Shown here piece by piece: positions 1 to 7,597 of a stretch of 25,778 nucleotides of DNA. The translations under genes and the position numbers were made by a program. The stretch covers positions 1-25,778 of the forward strand of contig CAMORJ010000009.1 of NCBI GenBank assembly GCA_946623775.1, written 5' to 3'. The notes beneath the pieces were generated by a model. The model worked only from the letters and a program-made list of their open reading frames with translations, ran no database searches and was not told the origin of the DNA. The first letter of the stretch is position 1. Each line of letters starts with the position of its first letter. The DNA is from an uncultured Bacillota bacterium. Its GTDB lineage: Bacteria; Bacillota_I; Bacilli_A; RFN20; CAG-826.

Positions 1-207
1 AAGGATAGGTTCCGCTTCCACGACGGCTGGGGCTTCTTCTATGACCTCCTCTTCGACTGGCAACGGTTCTTCGGGCTTTGGCTCAGAGGTGGGTTCATCG
101 AGCTCTCCTTTGACGAATGCATCGATATCGAAAACAGGCTTCCCGCATTTCGGGCAGAAGGCATAACCTTCATCGTGCTGTGATCCGCAGTAGATACAAT
201 ATCTCAT
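1..207 (-). CDS. Zinc-ribbon protein, N-terminal part (runs off the left edge)
   Basis: Only the first 69 residues lie in the window. The protein opens MRYCIYCG and has a CxxC pair at residues 4/7 and another at 18/21, spaced as in small zinc-ribbon domains. After residue 27 it becomes an acidic Pro/Glu-rich linker. The same layout opens the gene at 727-1374, so the two are paralogues, and by analogy a membrane segment probably follows outside the window. An AGGTGA ribosome site lies about 9 nt before the ATG, and the gap to the upstream stop is 7 nt, so it is the last visible gene of the 2942-to-1 operon. The function of this family is not known; zinc binding and a cytosolic scaffold or sensor role are inferences. 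Confidence 0.8.
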   Translation of the reverse strand, partial: MRYCIYCGSQHDEGYAFCPKCGKPVFDIDAFVKGELDEPTSEPKPEEPLPVEEEVIEEAPAVVEAEPIL

Positions 208-214
208 CGCTTTA

Positions 215-718
215 TCACCTATTCGCCTTTTTCGCATCGATTCCCGCGATGAACCGATATGCGGATTCCTTTTTGATGCAAAGCGCGACGTCGAATAGGC
301 CATCGATTTCGTATTCCCTGACGCCGAGCTTCTCGAATTCCAATATCACGTGCGTGCCTTTTATGGTCCATGTGCCTTTTTCGCTGCTTTCCTGATCTAG
401 TCTATTTAGATCCATCTCCTCATAATAGGCGACCTTGTGCTCCATCGTGATCTTGTATCCGCTGAATCTGCCATCGCCATCGATGTCTTTGGTTTCGATG
501 TAATAGCCAACGCGCATATTGAGCGGGATGATGTTCATGTGCATCAGCGGCGTGGCGATCAAAGACAAAGTGCATAGCATGCCCAAGATGACGACAAGGC
601 CTTTCTTGGCGCCTGCGACATGGTCTTTCTTTCTACCAAGCGACAAAAGCAAAAGAATCAGCAGCAGGTTAAGGCCTCCTAAGGCCAACGCTATAATGGT
701 CCAAATCCCTAAACTCAT
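215..718 (-). CDS. Two-TM protein with beta-rich C-terminal domain, unknown function
   Basis: A 167-residue protein. Hydrophobic segments at about residues 2-28 and 39-60 are joined by a basic loop (RKKDHVAGAKKG), so both termini should face outward and residues 61-167 should form an extracytoplasmic domain. That domain carries a GYY at 71-73 and GTWTIKG at 115-121, the same ordered motifs (GYW, then GSWEIKG) seen in the C-terminus of the protein at 1377-2942, and reminiscent of lipocalin-like small beta-barrels. I chose the ATG at 718 rather than one 126 nt further upstream because it has an AGAGGA ribosome site, starts the first membrane helix, and avoids overlapping the upstream gene (8-nt gap). 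I do not recognise a named family. Confidence 0.75.
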   Translation of the reverse strand: MSLGIWTIIALALGGLNLLLILLLLSLGRKKDHVAGAKKGLVVILGMLCTLSLIATPLMHMNIIPLNMRVGYYIETKDIDGDGRFSGYKITMEHKVAYYEEMDLNRLDQESSEKGTWTIKGTHVILEFEKLGVREYEIDGLFDVALCIKKESAYRFIAGIDAKKANR

Positions 719-726
719 AATGTCCT

Positions 727-1374
727 CTACATGAATAAATATATGGTGTTCAGGATGAGCAATAATCCCGTGATGCCTCCCACGCAGAACATCAATAGCA
801 TCGTGAACAGGTCTTTCTCTTGTCCTTTTTGGGCCTTGAACCAATTAAGGATGGTCCAGGTGACCTTGAAGCTCCTCCACAAGGCAAAAAAGAGAATAAC
901 GAGCTTCGCGAGTATGAAGACGGAGATGAACGCGCCGATGACCCAGAATAACAATGAGCCACCGAATAACGCGCCCGTGAAGATCAAAAGCAGCTTCATC
1001 GGCTCAGGATCGATGAAGATTCCGCCTTTTTTCCTTGGGTTTGCAGGCTTTTCGGGCTTCTTGGCCACGGAATCGCTTGGTTTTCCCTCGCTTATTTGGA
1101 TGGGTTTTTTGCTGGCGATGGCCTCGCCAGGATCTTCGGGCTCACCGAATTTCTCGGGCTCTTCTATAGCGGGCTCCTCGATGACTTCCGCCGGTTCCTC
1201 TATTGGCGCTTCTTCTCTGGGCGGAGCGGCTTCGATGATGGGAACTGGAACTTCTTCCTGCTCGATTGGTTCAACGATTTCCCCTTCCTCTAATTCGGGC
1301 TGCTTTTGGCCGCAGAGCGGGCAGAAAACGGCGATGTCAGGAAGCTTTGTTCCACACTTGATGCAATACCTCAT
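727..1374 (-). CDS. Zinc-ribbon membrane protein
   Basis: A 215-residue protein. An N-terminal zinc ribbon has cysteines 4, 7, 18 and 21 (CxxC...CxxC). It is followed by a Pro/Glu-rich acidic linker (about 24-110), a short basic patch (KKPEKPANPRKKGG) and hydrophobic helices at about 127-166 (probably two) and 190-213. This arrangement is common in Firmicute proteins with a cytosolic zinc ribbon attached to a membrane domain, whose roles are mostly undescribed. An AAGG site lies 8 nt before the ATG, and only 2 nt separate it from the stop of the upstream gene, so it is cotranscribed. Paralogue of the partial gene at 1-207. No enzymatic motif is visible. Confidence 0.8.
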   Translation of the reverse strand: MRYCIKCGTKLPDIAVFCPLCGQKQPELEEGEIVEPIEQEEVPVPIIEAAPPREEAPIEEPAEVIEEPAIEEPEKFGEPEDPGEAIASKKPIQISEGKPSDSVAKKPEKPANPRKKGGIFIDPEPMKLLLIFTGALFGGSLLFWVIGAFISVFILAKLVILFFALWRSFKVTWTILNWFKAQKGQEKDLFTMLLMFCVGGITGLLLILNTIYLFM

Positions 1375-1376
1375 AA

Positions 1377-2942
1377 CTATGCCTTAATCCCTGCGTCGCG
1401 AGACATGATCGGTTTGCCGGTCGGTTCGATGGTCGAAGTATGGCTCCAGCGGTATCCGGATACGACATAGCTTTCGGTTTTGGCGCTGCCTTCATTCATG
1501 ATCATGATGTCCTTGCCAAAACCGCGACCATTGGTCGGAGTATAGGTCGTATCGATTTCTTCCCACTGGAATGACGGCCAAGAGGGCGAAGCGTGGATGA
1601 TGAGCTTGTTGCCTTTGATCTCCCAAGAGCCGACGCCGTCGTATGGGTTCAGCAGGTAGTTATGGATGCTGTCCGAACCCCAGACGTCGCCGTAGTAGCG
1701 GTAGACATCGCCATTGCTTGCAATGCCCATGTAATAACGGTATCCAAACGTCGATGAACTGGCGTCGAGGGTGAATTCAGGCGTAGACCAATAACCGATG
1801 GGCGAGGATGCCCCGAATCCGCCTCCTCCCAGGGTTCCGGCGAAGACCATCGATATGCCGATGATGGAGATTAGTAATCCGCAGGACACGGAAGCGAAGA
1901 CCCATATAGGCGCCTTTGTCTTATCGACCTTTATCAATTTGCCTTTCTTCCAAAGCATGAAGAAAGCGGCTAGGCCACCTGCGCCGAGGACGCTGAAGAT
2001 GATGCCAAGTATCAAGGGGACGTTGGCGCCTGCGCCTCTTCCTCCGCCCCCTCCTCCGCCAGAGGCTTTGCGGATCAGGGCGCTGCTTTTGACGGCGATC
2101 AATGGGCGGACGCCGATCTGGGTGTCGACGCGGGTCTCATTGACGGTGTGGGAACCACCTAGATTGCTCTTCTCCGCAATATCGACTTTTCCAGGCTCGA
2201 CCGTGTTATTGGTGGAATTCAAATAATAGACGCATCTTGCGCTTTCGTTTGTCAGGCAATACAGGCTCTTTGCGATCGCGTATCCGGAAGCGGCAGGCCT
2301 TTGGAATGACGAATGCTCCGCTAGTTCCGATTTCGTGATGAGGCTCACATTGTCCTGGATGGCTTTCTTGGATGTATTCTCGGATGAGGTGAACGGAACG
2401 ACGGCATCCCGCTCTTCATCGGAAAACGCGGTCAGGTAGAATTCGCCGTTCAGGAACTGCCGCATTTCGCTGTTTTCCCAATCGTTTGCAGGGTCGTAGG
2501 AACCGCCTTGCCAACGATGGGTATCGACGACGGATTTGCACAAGAAATAAGACACGTCTCCCACTTCTTTGACGAAATGCCATGTCAGCGGCTCCCATTT
2601 GAACCAGCACTTTATGTTCCAAATCTGAGAGGCGACGATGTTGCCTGGGAGCTCAATCCCACCTGAATACGGGCGGCATGGATCCACCGGACTATAGTAG
2701 TTGTCGTTATATTCGTATTTGTTGGGGGCGATCAGTTTGCCGTTTGCCTCTACTTCGTTCATCTCCGCGGTATAGCATATGAGGCTTGGGTAATTGCCAA
2801 CGGTTATGGAGGCTCCATCAAAATCGATGGAATAGGATTCGGCATTCACTTGCTGAGCCGAGGCGGACGCCCTAAAGCACCCAAGCCCCGAAGCAAGTAG
2901 GGCAAAACTAGCGAAAAAAACGGGTAATTCGATTCTTTTCAT
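1377..2942 (-). CDS. Exported DUF6273-like membrane protein with C-terminal GxWxIKG domain
   Basis: A 521-residue protein and first gene of the operon. A signal peptide (residues 1-28, AxA-type end ASASA) precedes an extracellular domain at about 105-285 that resembles DUF6273: an IKWEPL/WHFV-like opening, WENSEMRQFLNGEFYLTAF, and a closing GVRPLIAV. A seven-glycine linker follows (295-301), then TM helices at about 309-331 and 344-370 and an outward C-terminal domain with GYW (383-385) and a GSWEIKG motif shared with the protein at 215-718. DUF6273 domains are often found in cell-surface proteins of gut Firmicutes; no activity is established. The start at 2942 opens the signal peptide; an ATG 132 nt upstream would run into the neighbouring gene. 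A TATAAT box sits 7 nt before this ATG and no Shine-Dalgarno is seen. Confidence 0.75.
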   Translation of the reverse strand: MKRIELPVFFASFALLASGLGCFRASASAQQVNAESYSIDFDGASITVGNYPSLICYTAEMNEVEANGKLIAPNKYEYNDNYYSPVDPCRPYSGGIELPGNIVASQIWNIKCWFKWEPLTWHFVKEVGDVSYFLCKSVVDTHRWQGGSYDPANDWENSEMRQFLNGEFYLTAFSDEERDAVVPFTSSENTSKKAIQDNVSLITKSELAEHSSFQRPAASGYAIAKSLYCLTNESARCVYYLNSTNNTVEPGKVDIAEKSNLGGSHTVNETRVDTQIGVRPLIAVKSSALIRKASGGGGGGGRGAGANVPLILGIIFSVLGAGGLAAFFMLWKKGKLIKVDKTKAPIWVFASVSCGLLISIIGISMVFAGTLGGGGFGASSPIGYWSTPEFTLDASSSTFGYRYYMGIASNGDVYRYYGDVWGSDSIHNYLLNPYDGVGSWEIKGNKLIIHASPSWPSFQWEEIDTTYTPTNGRGFGKDIMIMNEGSAKTESYVVSGYRWSHTSTIEPTGKPIMSRDAGIKA

Positions 2943-2949
2943 CGACCCT

Positions 2950-2955
2950 ATTATA
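2950..2955 (-). promoter_or_regulatory. -10 box of the surface-protein operon, 7 nt from ATG
   Basis: Perfect TATAAT on the minus strand, followed by 7 nt and the ATG at 2942. Transcription would begin at or next to the A of the start codon, giving a leaderless message. No convincing -35 hexamer is visible 16-18 nt further upstream, so the call rests on the -10 box and the 77-bp intergenic position. Confidence 0.5.
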
Positions 2956-3019
2956 TATGGGCTCCGGAATATAAAAGCACTTACGCCCCGAGCCAAAGCA
3001 AAAAACTGAATTATCCCAA

Positions 3020-3790
3020 TTAATCTAGAAATAGACTTCTGATATTCGCGATGTCTTTGCTGCTGAATCCGCAATATTTATGGAAAAAGCCGAAGATGGA
3101 GCCACACGAATCCGTGACGCCCTTCTTGAAGGAGTTGAGGTACTTCCTGTCGACGATGAACATGCGGTAAACCTTTTCGGCTGCTTTGATATCCCCTAAA
3201 TCGTCCAATGCCTTCTGCATCATTTCCCTGGCATAGCCAATCGCATGTTCATTGGTAAGGAGATAATCGTCGAAAGCCTCTTTGTCGGAGAAGCCGAATA
3301 AACGGAGCAATAGATAGGCTAAGATCCCTGTCCTGTCTTTGCCGGCCGAGCAATGCCATAAAACCGCTCCGTCTTGCAAATCGAGGCATAGGTGTATCGC
3401 TTTTGCGATTTGATGAAGCGTCCAGGGGTCGCTGCCCATTTGATAATAGGTCTCCGTCATTTCGCGATGTCTAAGGACACGTTCGATTCTGGTTAGATTC
3501 TGGGAGGACACGCCATTATTGATTCCCGGCAAAAACGGAACGTGATGCCATTCGACGCCCGGAATCTCTGGGTCAGGCGCATTGTTGATTTCGTCTTTGG
3601 ACCTAAGGTCGATGATCCTGACGACATGGAATTGGTCTTTTAGCAGGAGCTGGTTCTCTTCGGAAAGCCGATGGAGGTTGCCGCAGCGGTAAAAGCGCTG
3701 AAACGGCAGATGCTTGCCATCTTTCCTGACAATAGATCCGAGTTCGCGGAAATTGCGGATGCCTTCCAGTTCGATGAACCGCTCATTCAT
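3020..3790 (-). CDS. Tyrosine-protein phosphatase (Tyr_phosphatase_3 type)
   Basis: A 256-residue cysteine-based phosphatase. The signature HCSAGKDRTG holds the nucleophile Cys147 and phosphate-binding Arg153 (CX5R). Upstream are IRNFRELG (11-18), FYRCGNL (33-39) and IDLRSKDE (60-67), which mark the family of atypical dual-specificity/lipid-like tyrosine phosphatases widespread in Firmicutes (PF13350-like). There is no signal peptide, so it should be cytosolic; the physiological substrate (phosphotyrosine protein, phosphoinositide or other phosphomonoester) cannot be told. It overlaps the esterase stop by 8 nt and has an AGGAG site 9 nt before its ATG, so the two genes are cotranscribed and probably translationally coupled. 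A paralogous phosphatase domain occurs at 18092-19183. Confidence 0.88.
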   Translation of the reverse strand: MNERFIELEGIRNFRELGSIVRKDGKHLPFQRFYRCGNLHRLSEENQLLLKDQFHVVRIIDLRSKDEINNAPDPEIPGVEWHHVPFLPGINNGVSSQNLTRIERVLRHREMTETYYQMGSDPWTLHQIAKAIHLCLDLQDGAVLWHCSAGKDRTGILAYLLLRLFGFSDKEAFDDYLLTNEHAIGYAREMMQKALDDLGDIKAAEKVYRMFIVDRKYLNSFKKGVTDSCGSIFGFFHKYCGFSSKDIANIRSLFLD

Positions 3791-5603
3791 GGGCGGCGCT
3801 CCTAGCTAGATATTCCTCAAATATGGGGTACATGTCTTCAAATTTGTCGCGAATCGGCTCTACGGTCTCGCCTAAACGCTGCACCTTATTGGATGCGCTG
3901 TTCCATGCATCCCACTTAGGCAAGCCTTCGCCATTGGGGTTGCCGGTCTTCGCAAAGTTGGTCCAATAACCGACCATGATGTCTTCGAGTTTGTAGTCGG
4001 ATTCATCGAAACGATATGTCTTGGGATCGTTCTTTACGTTGCCATAGGCATAACGGAGTTCGCCGGAGTGATATCCTGAATACCAACGGTTCTCTTTGTC
4101 GAAATAGTAACGATAGGTGGGCAAGCCATTGGCCTCAAGCATCTTATTCCAAGAATAATGGGGATAAACGAACCACCATCCGGAGATGATTTCGTTAAGA
4201 GCCAAGAATGCGTCGTTATCGTTTTTGAAATCATATAAAGCGACTAACTTCTCTGCCGCCTCTTCGTCTAATTCGCCAGCAACCCTTTCTTTGATGGTCG
4301 AGATGCCAGTGGGATTGAATAAGAACCTCGGCACGACGAATGCATCTGCCTCTAAGCTATTGCAGCCATTCAAAAGCGCCTCTTCGTTATTGTTGCCTTC
4401 GGAATAGATTTCATATGGGGTCTTCGGCAAGGCATATCCATCCACGGTCATGGAGGAGTTCGCGTATTGGGTGTTAATAAGTTGTTCCGCAGGCAGTTTT
4501 CTTAAATCCGCGAGGGACGTGCATTGAAATTCGGCTTTGATTTGCTCGCCCATCTTCTTCGCGGCGGCCAATGTGCGGAAGGTATGAGGAGGCGTAGATA
4601 CGACGACCGAACTCGATTCGCCAATCGCCCTGCGGAATAGGCCATGGGCAAGGGGAGATGCGCAGATGGCGCTGACGGAAGAGGAACCTGCCGATTCGCC
4701 GGCGATTGTGACATTATTCGCGTCGCCTCCAAAATATGCCGCATTGGCCTGAACCCACTTCAAGACCTGGATTTGGTCTAATAGGCCATAGTTACCTGTC
4801 GTTCCGTTAGGAGATTCATTGGCTAATTCATCCAAAGCGAAATAACCAAACACGCCTAAACGATAGGCAAAGTCGATATAGATGACGCCATTACGGGCGA
4901 AAGTCTCGCCGTTATAGGCTTCATAAGAAGATGTGCCGCTGGTCAAGGAGCCACCGTGGATATAAACGACGACGGGGAGGTTAGAAACATCGCCGCTTGG
5001 CTTCCAGACGTTTAGGTATAAGCAATCTTCGCTCATGAACTCGATTGCCTGATAAGAGAAATCCATGTGGTAGCTTTTTGCCGCATAGATATCGACTAAG
5101 GAGGACATGATGGGATTGGATTTCGCCTGCATGGCTTTCGGGGCGAAATATTGGCAATCGCGAACGCCTTCCCAAGGCTCTGGTTCCTGCGGCTCTTTCC
5201 AACGCAATTCACCAATGGGTGCCTTTGCATAAGGGATGCCCGCATAAACCTCAACGTCTTTGCCTTTCGCGTAGACGCCTTGGATCTTGCCATCTCTAAT
5301 GGTCAAGACGCTCGTCTTCTCGGGATTATCCATATAGGATGCATTCTTCTTCGCTTCATAGGGATGCGCAGGAAGAAGAATCGCGAATAGAATCGCGAAG
5401 AAACCAACCCACGATAAGACTCTGTATCTCATCTTGGCATTTAGCAAAATGATGGATGTGATGATGAAGGCTGCTGCTTCAACTAAGAATAGAATCAAAA
5501 AGATGATTGGTCCATTCGCAAGGTCTAAATAGAAAAGCGAAAGCGCAATGATAAGAATCATCACGATGGGGTAGGCAATAAAAAATCCGAGATGTTTTTT
5601 CAT
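3783..5603 (-). CDS. Membrane-anchored type B carboxylesterase
   Basis: A 606-residue protein of the carboxylesterase/lipase family (PF00135). Three hydrophobic helices occupy residues 1-78 and are followed by the alpha/beta-hydrolase domain. The oxyanion-hole motif HGGS is at 216-219, the nucleophile is Ser304 in GESAG, a likely acid is Glu418, and the catalytic His is His512 in GYHSGELRYAYG. It should hydrolyse carboxylic esters outside or at the membrane; no substrate can be inferred. A multi-helix N-terminal anchor is not the usual form of the family, which is normally soluble or has a signal peptide. The ATG at 5603 begins MKKHLGFFIAYP. An in-frame ATG 21 nt upstream would place the -10 box inside the gene. 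Promoter and start codon are embedded in the thyA-folA terminator hairpin. Confidence 0.88.
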   Translation of the reverse strand: MKKHLGFFIAYPIVMILIIALSLFYLDLANGPIIFLILFLVEAAAFIITSIILLNAKMRYRVLSWVGFFAILFAILLPAHPYEAKKNASYMDNPEKTSVLTIRDGKIQGVYAKGKDVEVYAGIPYAKAPIGELRWKEPQEPEPWEGVRDCQYFAPKAMQAKSNPIMSSLVDIYAAKSYHMDFSYQAIEFMSEDCLYLNVWKPSGDVSNLPVVVYIHGGSLTSGTSSYEAYNGETFARNGVIYIDFAYRLGVFGYFALDELANESPNGTTGNYGLLDQIQVLKWVQANAAYFGGDANNVTIAGESAGSSSVSAICASPLAHGLFRRAIGESSSVVVSTPPHTFRTLAAAKKMGEQIKAEFQCTSLADLRKLPAEQLINTQYANSSMTVDGYALPKTPYEIYSEGNNNEEALLNGCNSLEADAFVVPRFLFNPTGISTIKERVAGELDEEAAEKLVALYDFKNDNDAFLALNEIISGWWFVYPHYSWNKMLEANGLPTYRYYFDKENRWYSGYHSGELRYAYGNVKNDPKTYRFDESDYKLEDIMVGYWTNFAKTGNPNGEGLPKWDAWNSASNKVQRLGETVEPIRDKFEDMYPIFEEYLARSAAHE

Positions 5604-5638
5604 GGCGATAGTATACCATGCCATAAAATCATCTCGGA
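5586..5638 (-). terminator. thyA-folA terminator overlapping the esterase promoter and start codon
   Basis: Perfect 9-bp arms (5586-5594 and 5630-5638) enclose matching AT-rich segments and an inner ATGGC/GCCAT pair, forming a roughly 18-bp imperfect stem. On the minus strand the stem is followed directly by TTTTTTATT, so the folA message ending at 5651 meets a good intrinsic terminator. The hairpin loop contains the esterase -10 box; the downstream arm and U-tract are the esterase start codon and first codons. Confidence 0.7.
5610..5618 (-). promoter_or_regulatory. Extended -10 promoter of the esterase gene
   Basis: TGGTATACT on the minus strand is an extended -10 (TGnTATACT), ending 6 nt before the ATG at 5603. 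Extended -10 elements work without a good -35, and none is visible. The predicted start site coincides with the start codon. Confidence 0.5.
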
Positions 5639-5650
5639 ATCAGACGCTCA

Positions 5651-6166
5651 CTACAGTGATTTCTTGTTTTTGTTGATGTATTTGCAGAAGGCGATTTCAT
5701 GGCCGTTGTCGTCCATATGCTCGCCTTCTTCGGCAAGATCGAAGGAGGGATGCTCGTCTAGATTTGGAACGAAGACTTCGGCCCCGCCGTCTTCATAGAC
5801 TCTAGTGAGCAAGACCTCGTCGCAGTATTCAAGCATCTGACGGTAGATGGACGCTCCTCCGATGACATAGACATCATCTTGCTCTAGCTCGCGTTTGATC
5901 GCGGCAAGGAAATCCTCAAAAGAATGGACGTTGACCACCCCATCGTAGTTATGGGTTGGGTCTTGCGATAAGACGATGTGCTTTCTTTTGGGAAGCGGCT
6001 TCGCGCCAGGGAAGGACAATAAAGTGTTCTCGCCCAAAGCAACCGCGTGCCCTGAGGTAGTCGAACGGAAAAACGCCATGTCCTTCGGCAGGTGGAAAAG
6101 AAGGTCATTCTTTTTCCCGATGCCGAATTTGATATCGCAATTGAAGATCTCGATTAATCTGCTCAT
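5651..6166 (-). CDS. folA: Dihydrofolate reductase, divergent
   Basis: A 171-residue protein. It reduces dihydrofolate to tetrahydrofolate, regenerating the cofactor consumed by ThyA. DHFR landmarks are present: FGIGKKNDLLFHLPKD with catalytic acid Asp29, FF at 32-33, LPKRKHIVLSQ (58-68), and VIGGASIYRQML (101-112). Three otherwise strongly conserved positions differ: the active-site Trp of the LPW motif is Phe24, and the MGRxTWES motif that contributes the NADPH 2'-phosphate-binding Arg reads ALGENTLLS, with Glu46 in place of that Arg. The start overlaps the thyA stop as ATGA, so translation is coupled. The substitutions may reduce trimethoprim-type inhibitor fit or shift cofactor use; that is inference. 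Family assignment is secure because of fold motifs and the thyA context. Confidence 0.9.
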   Translation of the reverse strand: MSRLIEIFNCDIKFGIGKKNDLLFHLPKDMAFFRSTTSGHAVALGENTLLSFPGAKPLPKRKHIVLSQDPTHNYDGVVNVHSFEDFLAAIKRELEQDDVYVIGGASIYRQMLEYCDEVLLTRVYEDGGAEVFVPNLDEHPSFDLAEEGEHMDDNGHEIAFCKYINKNKKSL

Positions 6167-6993
6167 ATGGCGACGGGGATTCTTTCGCCGAGCCCTTCGG
6201 CGTCATATCCCTCGAGGGAGAAGTCATCGACGGTGAACTTGTAGAAGTCTTTGACGTCGGGGTTCATATGGAAGATCGGCGCGGGCTTCTCTTCCCTTGC
6301 CAAGACCTTCTTGGTCAATTCGATGTGGCGGTCATAGATATGGGCGTCGGCGATGACGTGCATCAATTTGCCGGGCTTGAGGCCGGAAACTTGGGCGAAC
6401 ATGCAAAGCAAGACGGAATACTGGACGACGTTCCAGTTGTTCGCGGTGAGCATATCGTTGGAACGCTGATTGAGGATGCCGTTTAAGGTATCTCCGGTGA
6501 CGTTGAAGGTCATGGAATAGGCACAAGGATATAGATGCATCTCGTGGAGGTCTTCGAAATTGTAGATGTTCGTGAGGATGCGGCGGGACTGCGGGTTGTG
6601 CTTAAGATCGTAAAGGACGCGGTCGACCTGGTCGAATTCGCCTTCGGGGTAGATGGACTTTTTGCCAAGCTGATATCCATAGGCTTTGCCGATGGAACCG
6701 GTCTCATCGGCCCAGGAATCCCAAATATGGGAGTTGAGATCATGGATGTTGTTGCTCTTCTTCTGCCAAATCCAAAGAATCTCATCGATCGCCGCGCGGA
6801 AGCTGATTTTCCTAAGGGTGAGAATCGGGAATTCTTCTTGTAGATCGTAGGTATTGACGATGCCGAATTTCTTGACGGTGTGGGCCGGGGTTCCGTCGTC
6901 CCAGTGCGGTCTGACGGGAAGGTCGGTGTCCCAGAAACCGTTCTCGAGAATGTCGGTCATGTTCTGTTTGAAAATTCTATCTGCTCTGCTCAT
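6163..6993 (-). CDS. thyA: Thymidylate synthase (ThyA, phi3T/B. subtilis ThyA-like)
   Basis: A 276-residue protein that methylates dUMP to dTMP with methylene-tetrahydrofolate, yielding dihydrofolate for FolA encoded next. The catalytic Cys157 lies in LYPCAYS, the phosphate-binding QRSND at 176-180, and the nucleoside-binding AHIYDRH near 217-223. ILWIWQKKSN, HIWDSW and AYGYQLGKK resemble the B. subtilis ThyA/phage phi3T subgroup more than the E. coli type, which has PCH at the active site. A GAGG ribosome site lies about 8 nt before the ATG, and a TATAAT promoter is present at 7016-7021. First gene of the thyA-folA operon, which ends at the 5586-5638 hairpin. Confidence 0.95.
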   Translation of the reverse strand: MSRADRIFKQNMTDILENGFWDTDLPVRPHWDDGTPAHTVKKFGIVNTYDLQEEFPILTLRKISFRAAIDEILWIWQKKSNNIHDLNSHIWDSWADETGSIGKAYGYQLGKKSIYPEGEFDQVDRVLYDLKHNPQSRRILTNIYNFEDLHEMHLYPCAYSMTFNVTGDTLNGILNQRSNDMLTANNWNVVQYSVLLCMFAQVSGLKPGKLMHVIADAHIYDRHIELTKKVLAREEKPAPIFHMNPDVKDFYKFTVDDFSLEGYDAEGLGERIPVAI

Positions 6994-7015
6994 AGAGGTA
7001 CCTCATTGAATAGAA

Positions 7016-7043
7016 ATTATAAAGGGTATCCGCGCATTTGCAC
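7016..7043 (-). promoter_or_regulatory. thyA-folA promoter
   Basis: Minus strand GTGCAA (7038-7043), 16-nt spacer, TATAAT (7016-7021). The message would have a short leader of about 15 nt that still contains the GAGG ribosome site. The -10 is perfect; the -35 matches at three of six positions. Confidence 0.55.
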
Positions 7044-7075
7044 GCATGAGTGAATAAGAAAGGGAAACAAATATA

Positions 7076-7108
7076 GAAAAAGCCCTCGCGCATTGCTGCA
7101 CGAGGGCT
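7076..7108 (-). terminator. Intrinsic terminator of the 7129-7563 gene
   Basis: Minus strand AGCCCTCG stem with a GCAGCAATGC apex and matching CGAGGGCT, followed by TTTTC. It lies 20 nt beyond the stop at 7129 and just upstream of the thyA promoter, isolating the two transcripts. Confidence 0.8.
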
Positions 7109-7128
7109 GATATAAAGGAGAATAATCC

Positions 7129-7563
7129 TTAGAAAGTCATCTGGGAAAGCGGGGTGAGGCGCTTTGCGATGGAATCATCGGTCAAGAGTTCGAAGAAGCG
7201 CTTGGCGTTGTAGATGGCGCAGTCGCTGTTATCGGTATCGATGACCGAGTAATGGAGCTGGAGGAACTCCTTGTTGTTGATTTTGGAGATATAGGCAGCG
7301 AACCAGGAGTTGTTGTCGTTGAAATCGTTAATCATGGTGTAGACCCTGGGGGTGCGCTCGATTTCATCGAAGGTCGCGAAGCAGTGGAGGGTGCCGGAAT
7401 CGTAGCAGAGGATTTTGATGAAGATGCCGCCAGAGTACTTCTTCGCGGTGATGGATGCGGTCAAGATGACGCCGTCGCCGTCGTTGTTCATCTTGGTTTC
7501 GAAGTCGATGTGAGAAATGGCCCTTTTGACGCCAACCTCAAATTTTTTCAAATTGACAGACAT
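7129..7563 (-). CDS. Small unknown protein, possibly YbjN-like fold
   Basis: A 144-residue soluble protein with no signal peptide or membrane segment. A very good ribosome site, AAGGAG, lies about 9 nt before the ATG at 7563, which fixes the start; an ATG 33 nt upstream has none. The alternating pattern (short helix, VILTASITAK, GIFIKILCYDS, TLHCFATFD, then WFAAYISK, FLQLHYSVI and a C-terminal helix) is compatible with the YbjN/bacterial chaperone-like alpha-beta fold, but I see no diagnostic motif and the match is only a suggestion. It is monocistronic: its own TATACT box lies at 7598-7603 and a strong terminator at 7076-7108. No functional link to its neighbours is evident. Confidence 0.75.
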   Translation of the reverse strand: MSVNLKKFEVGVKRAISHIDFETKMNNDGDGVILTASITAKKYSGGIFIKILCYDSGTLHCFATFDEIERTPRVYTMINDFNDNNSWFAAYISKINNKEFLQLHYSVIDTDNSDCAIYNAKRFFELLTDDSIAKRLTPLSQMTF

Positions 7564-7597
7564 TATGTTTCTCCTTCTATGTGAGGTGTTTGGCATA

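Noticed and set aside
2036..2065. Possible simple-sequence repeat (GGA/GGC-rich run)
   Set aside because: It encodes a seven-glycine linker with mixed glycine codons in frame, not a perfect microsatellite; no sign of phase variation.
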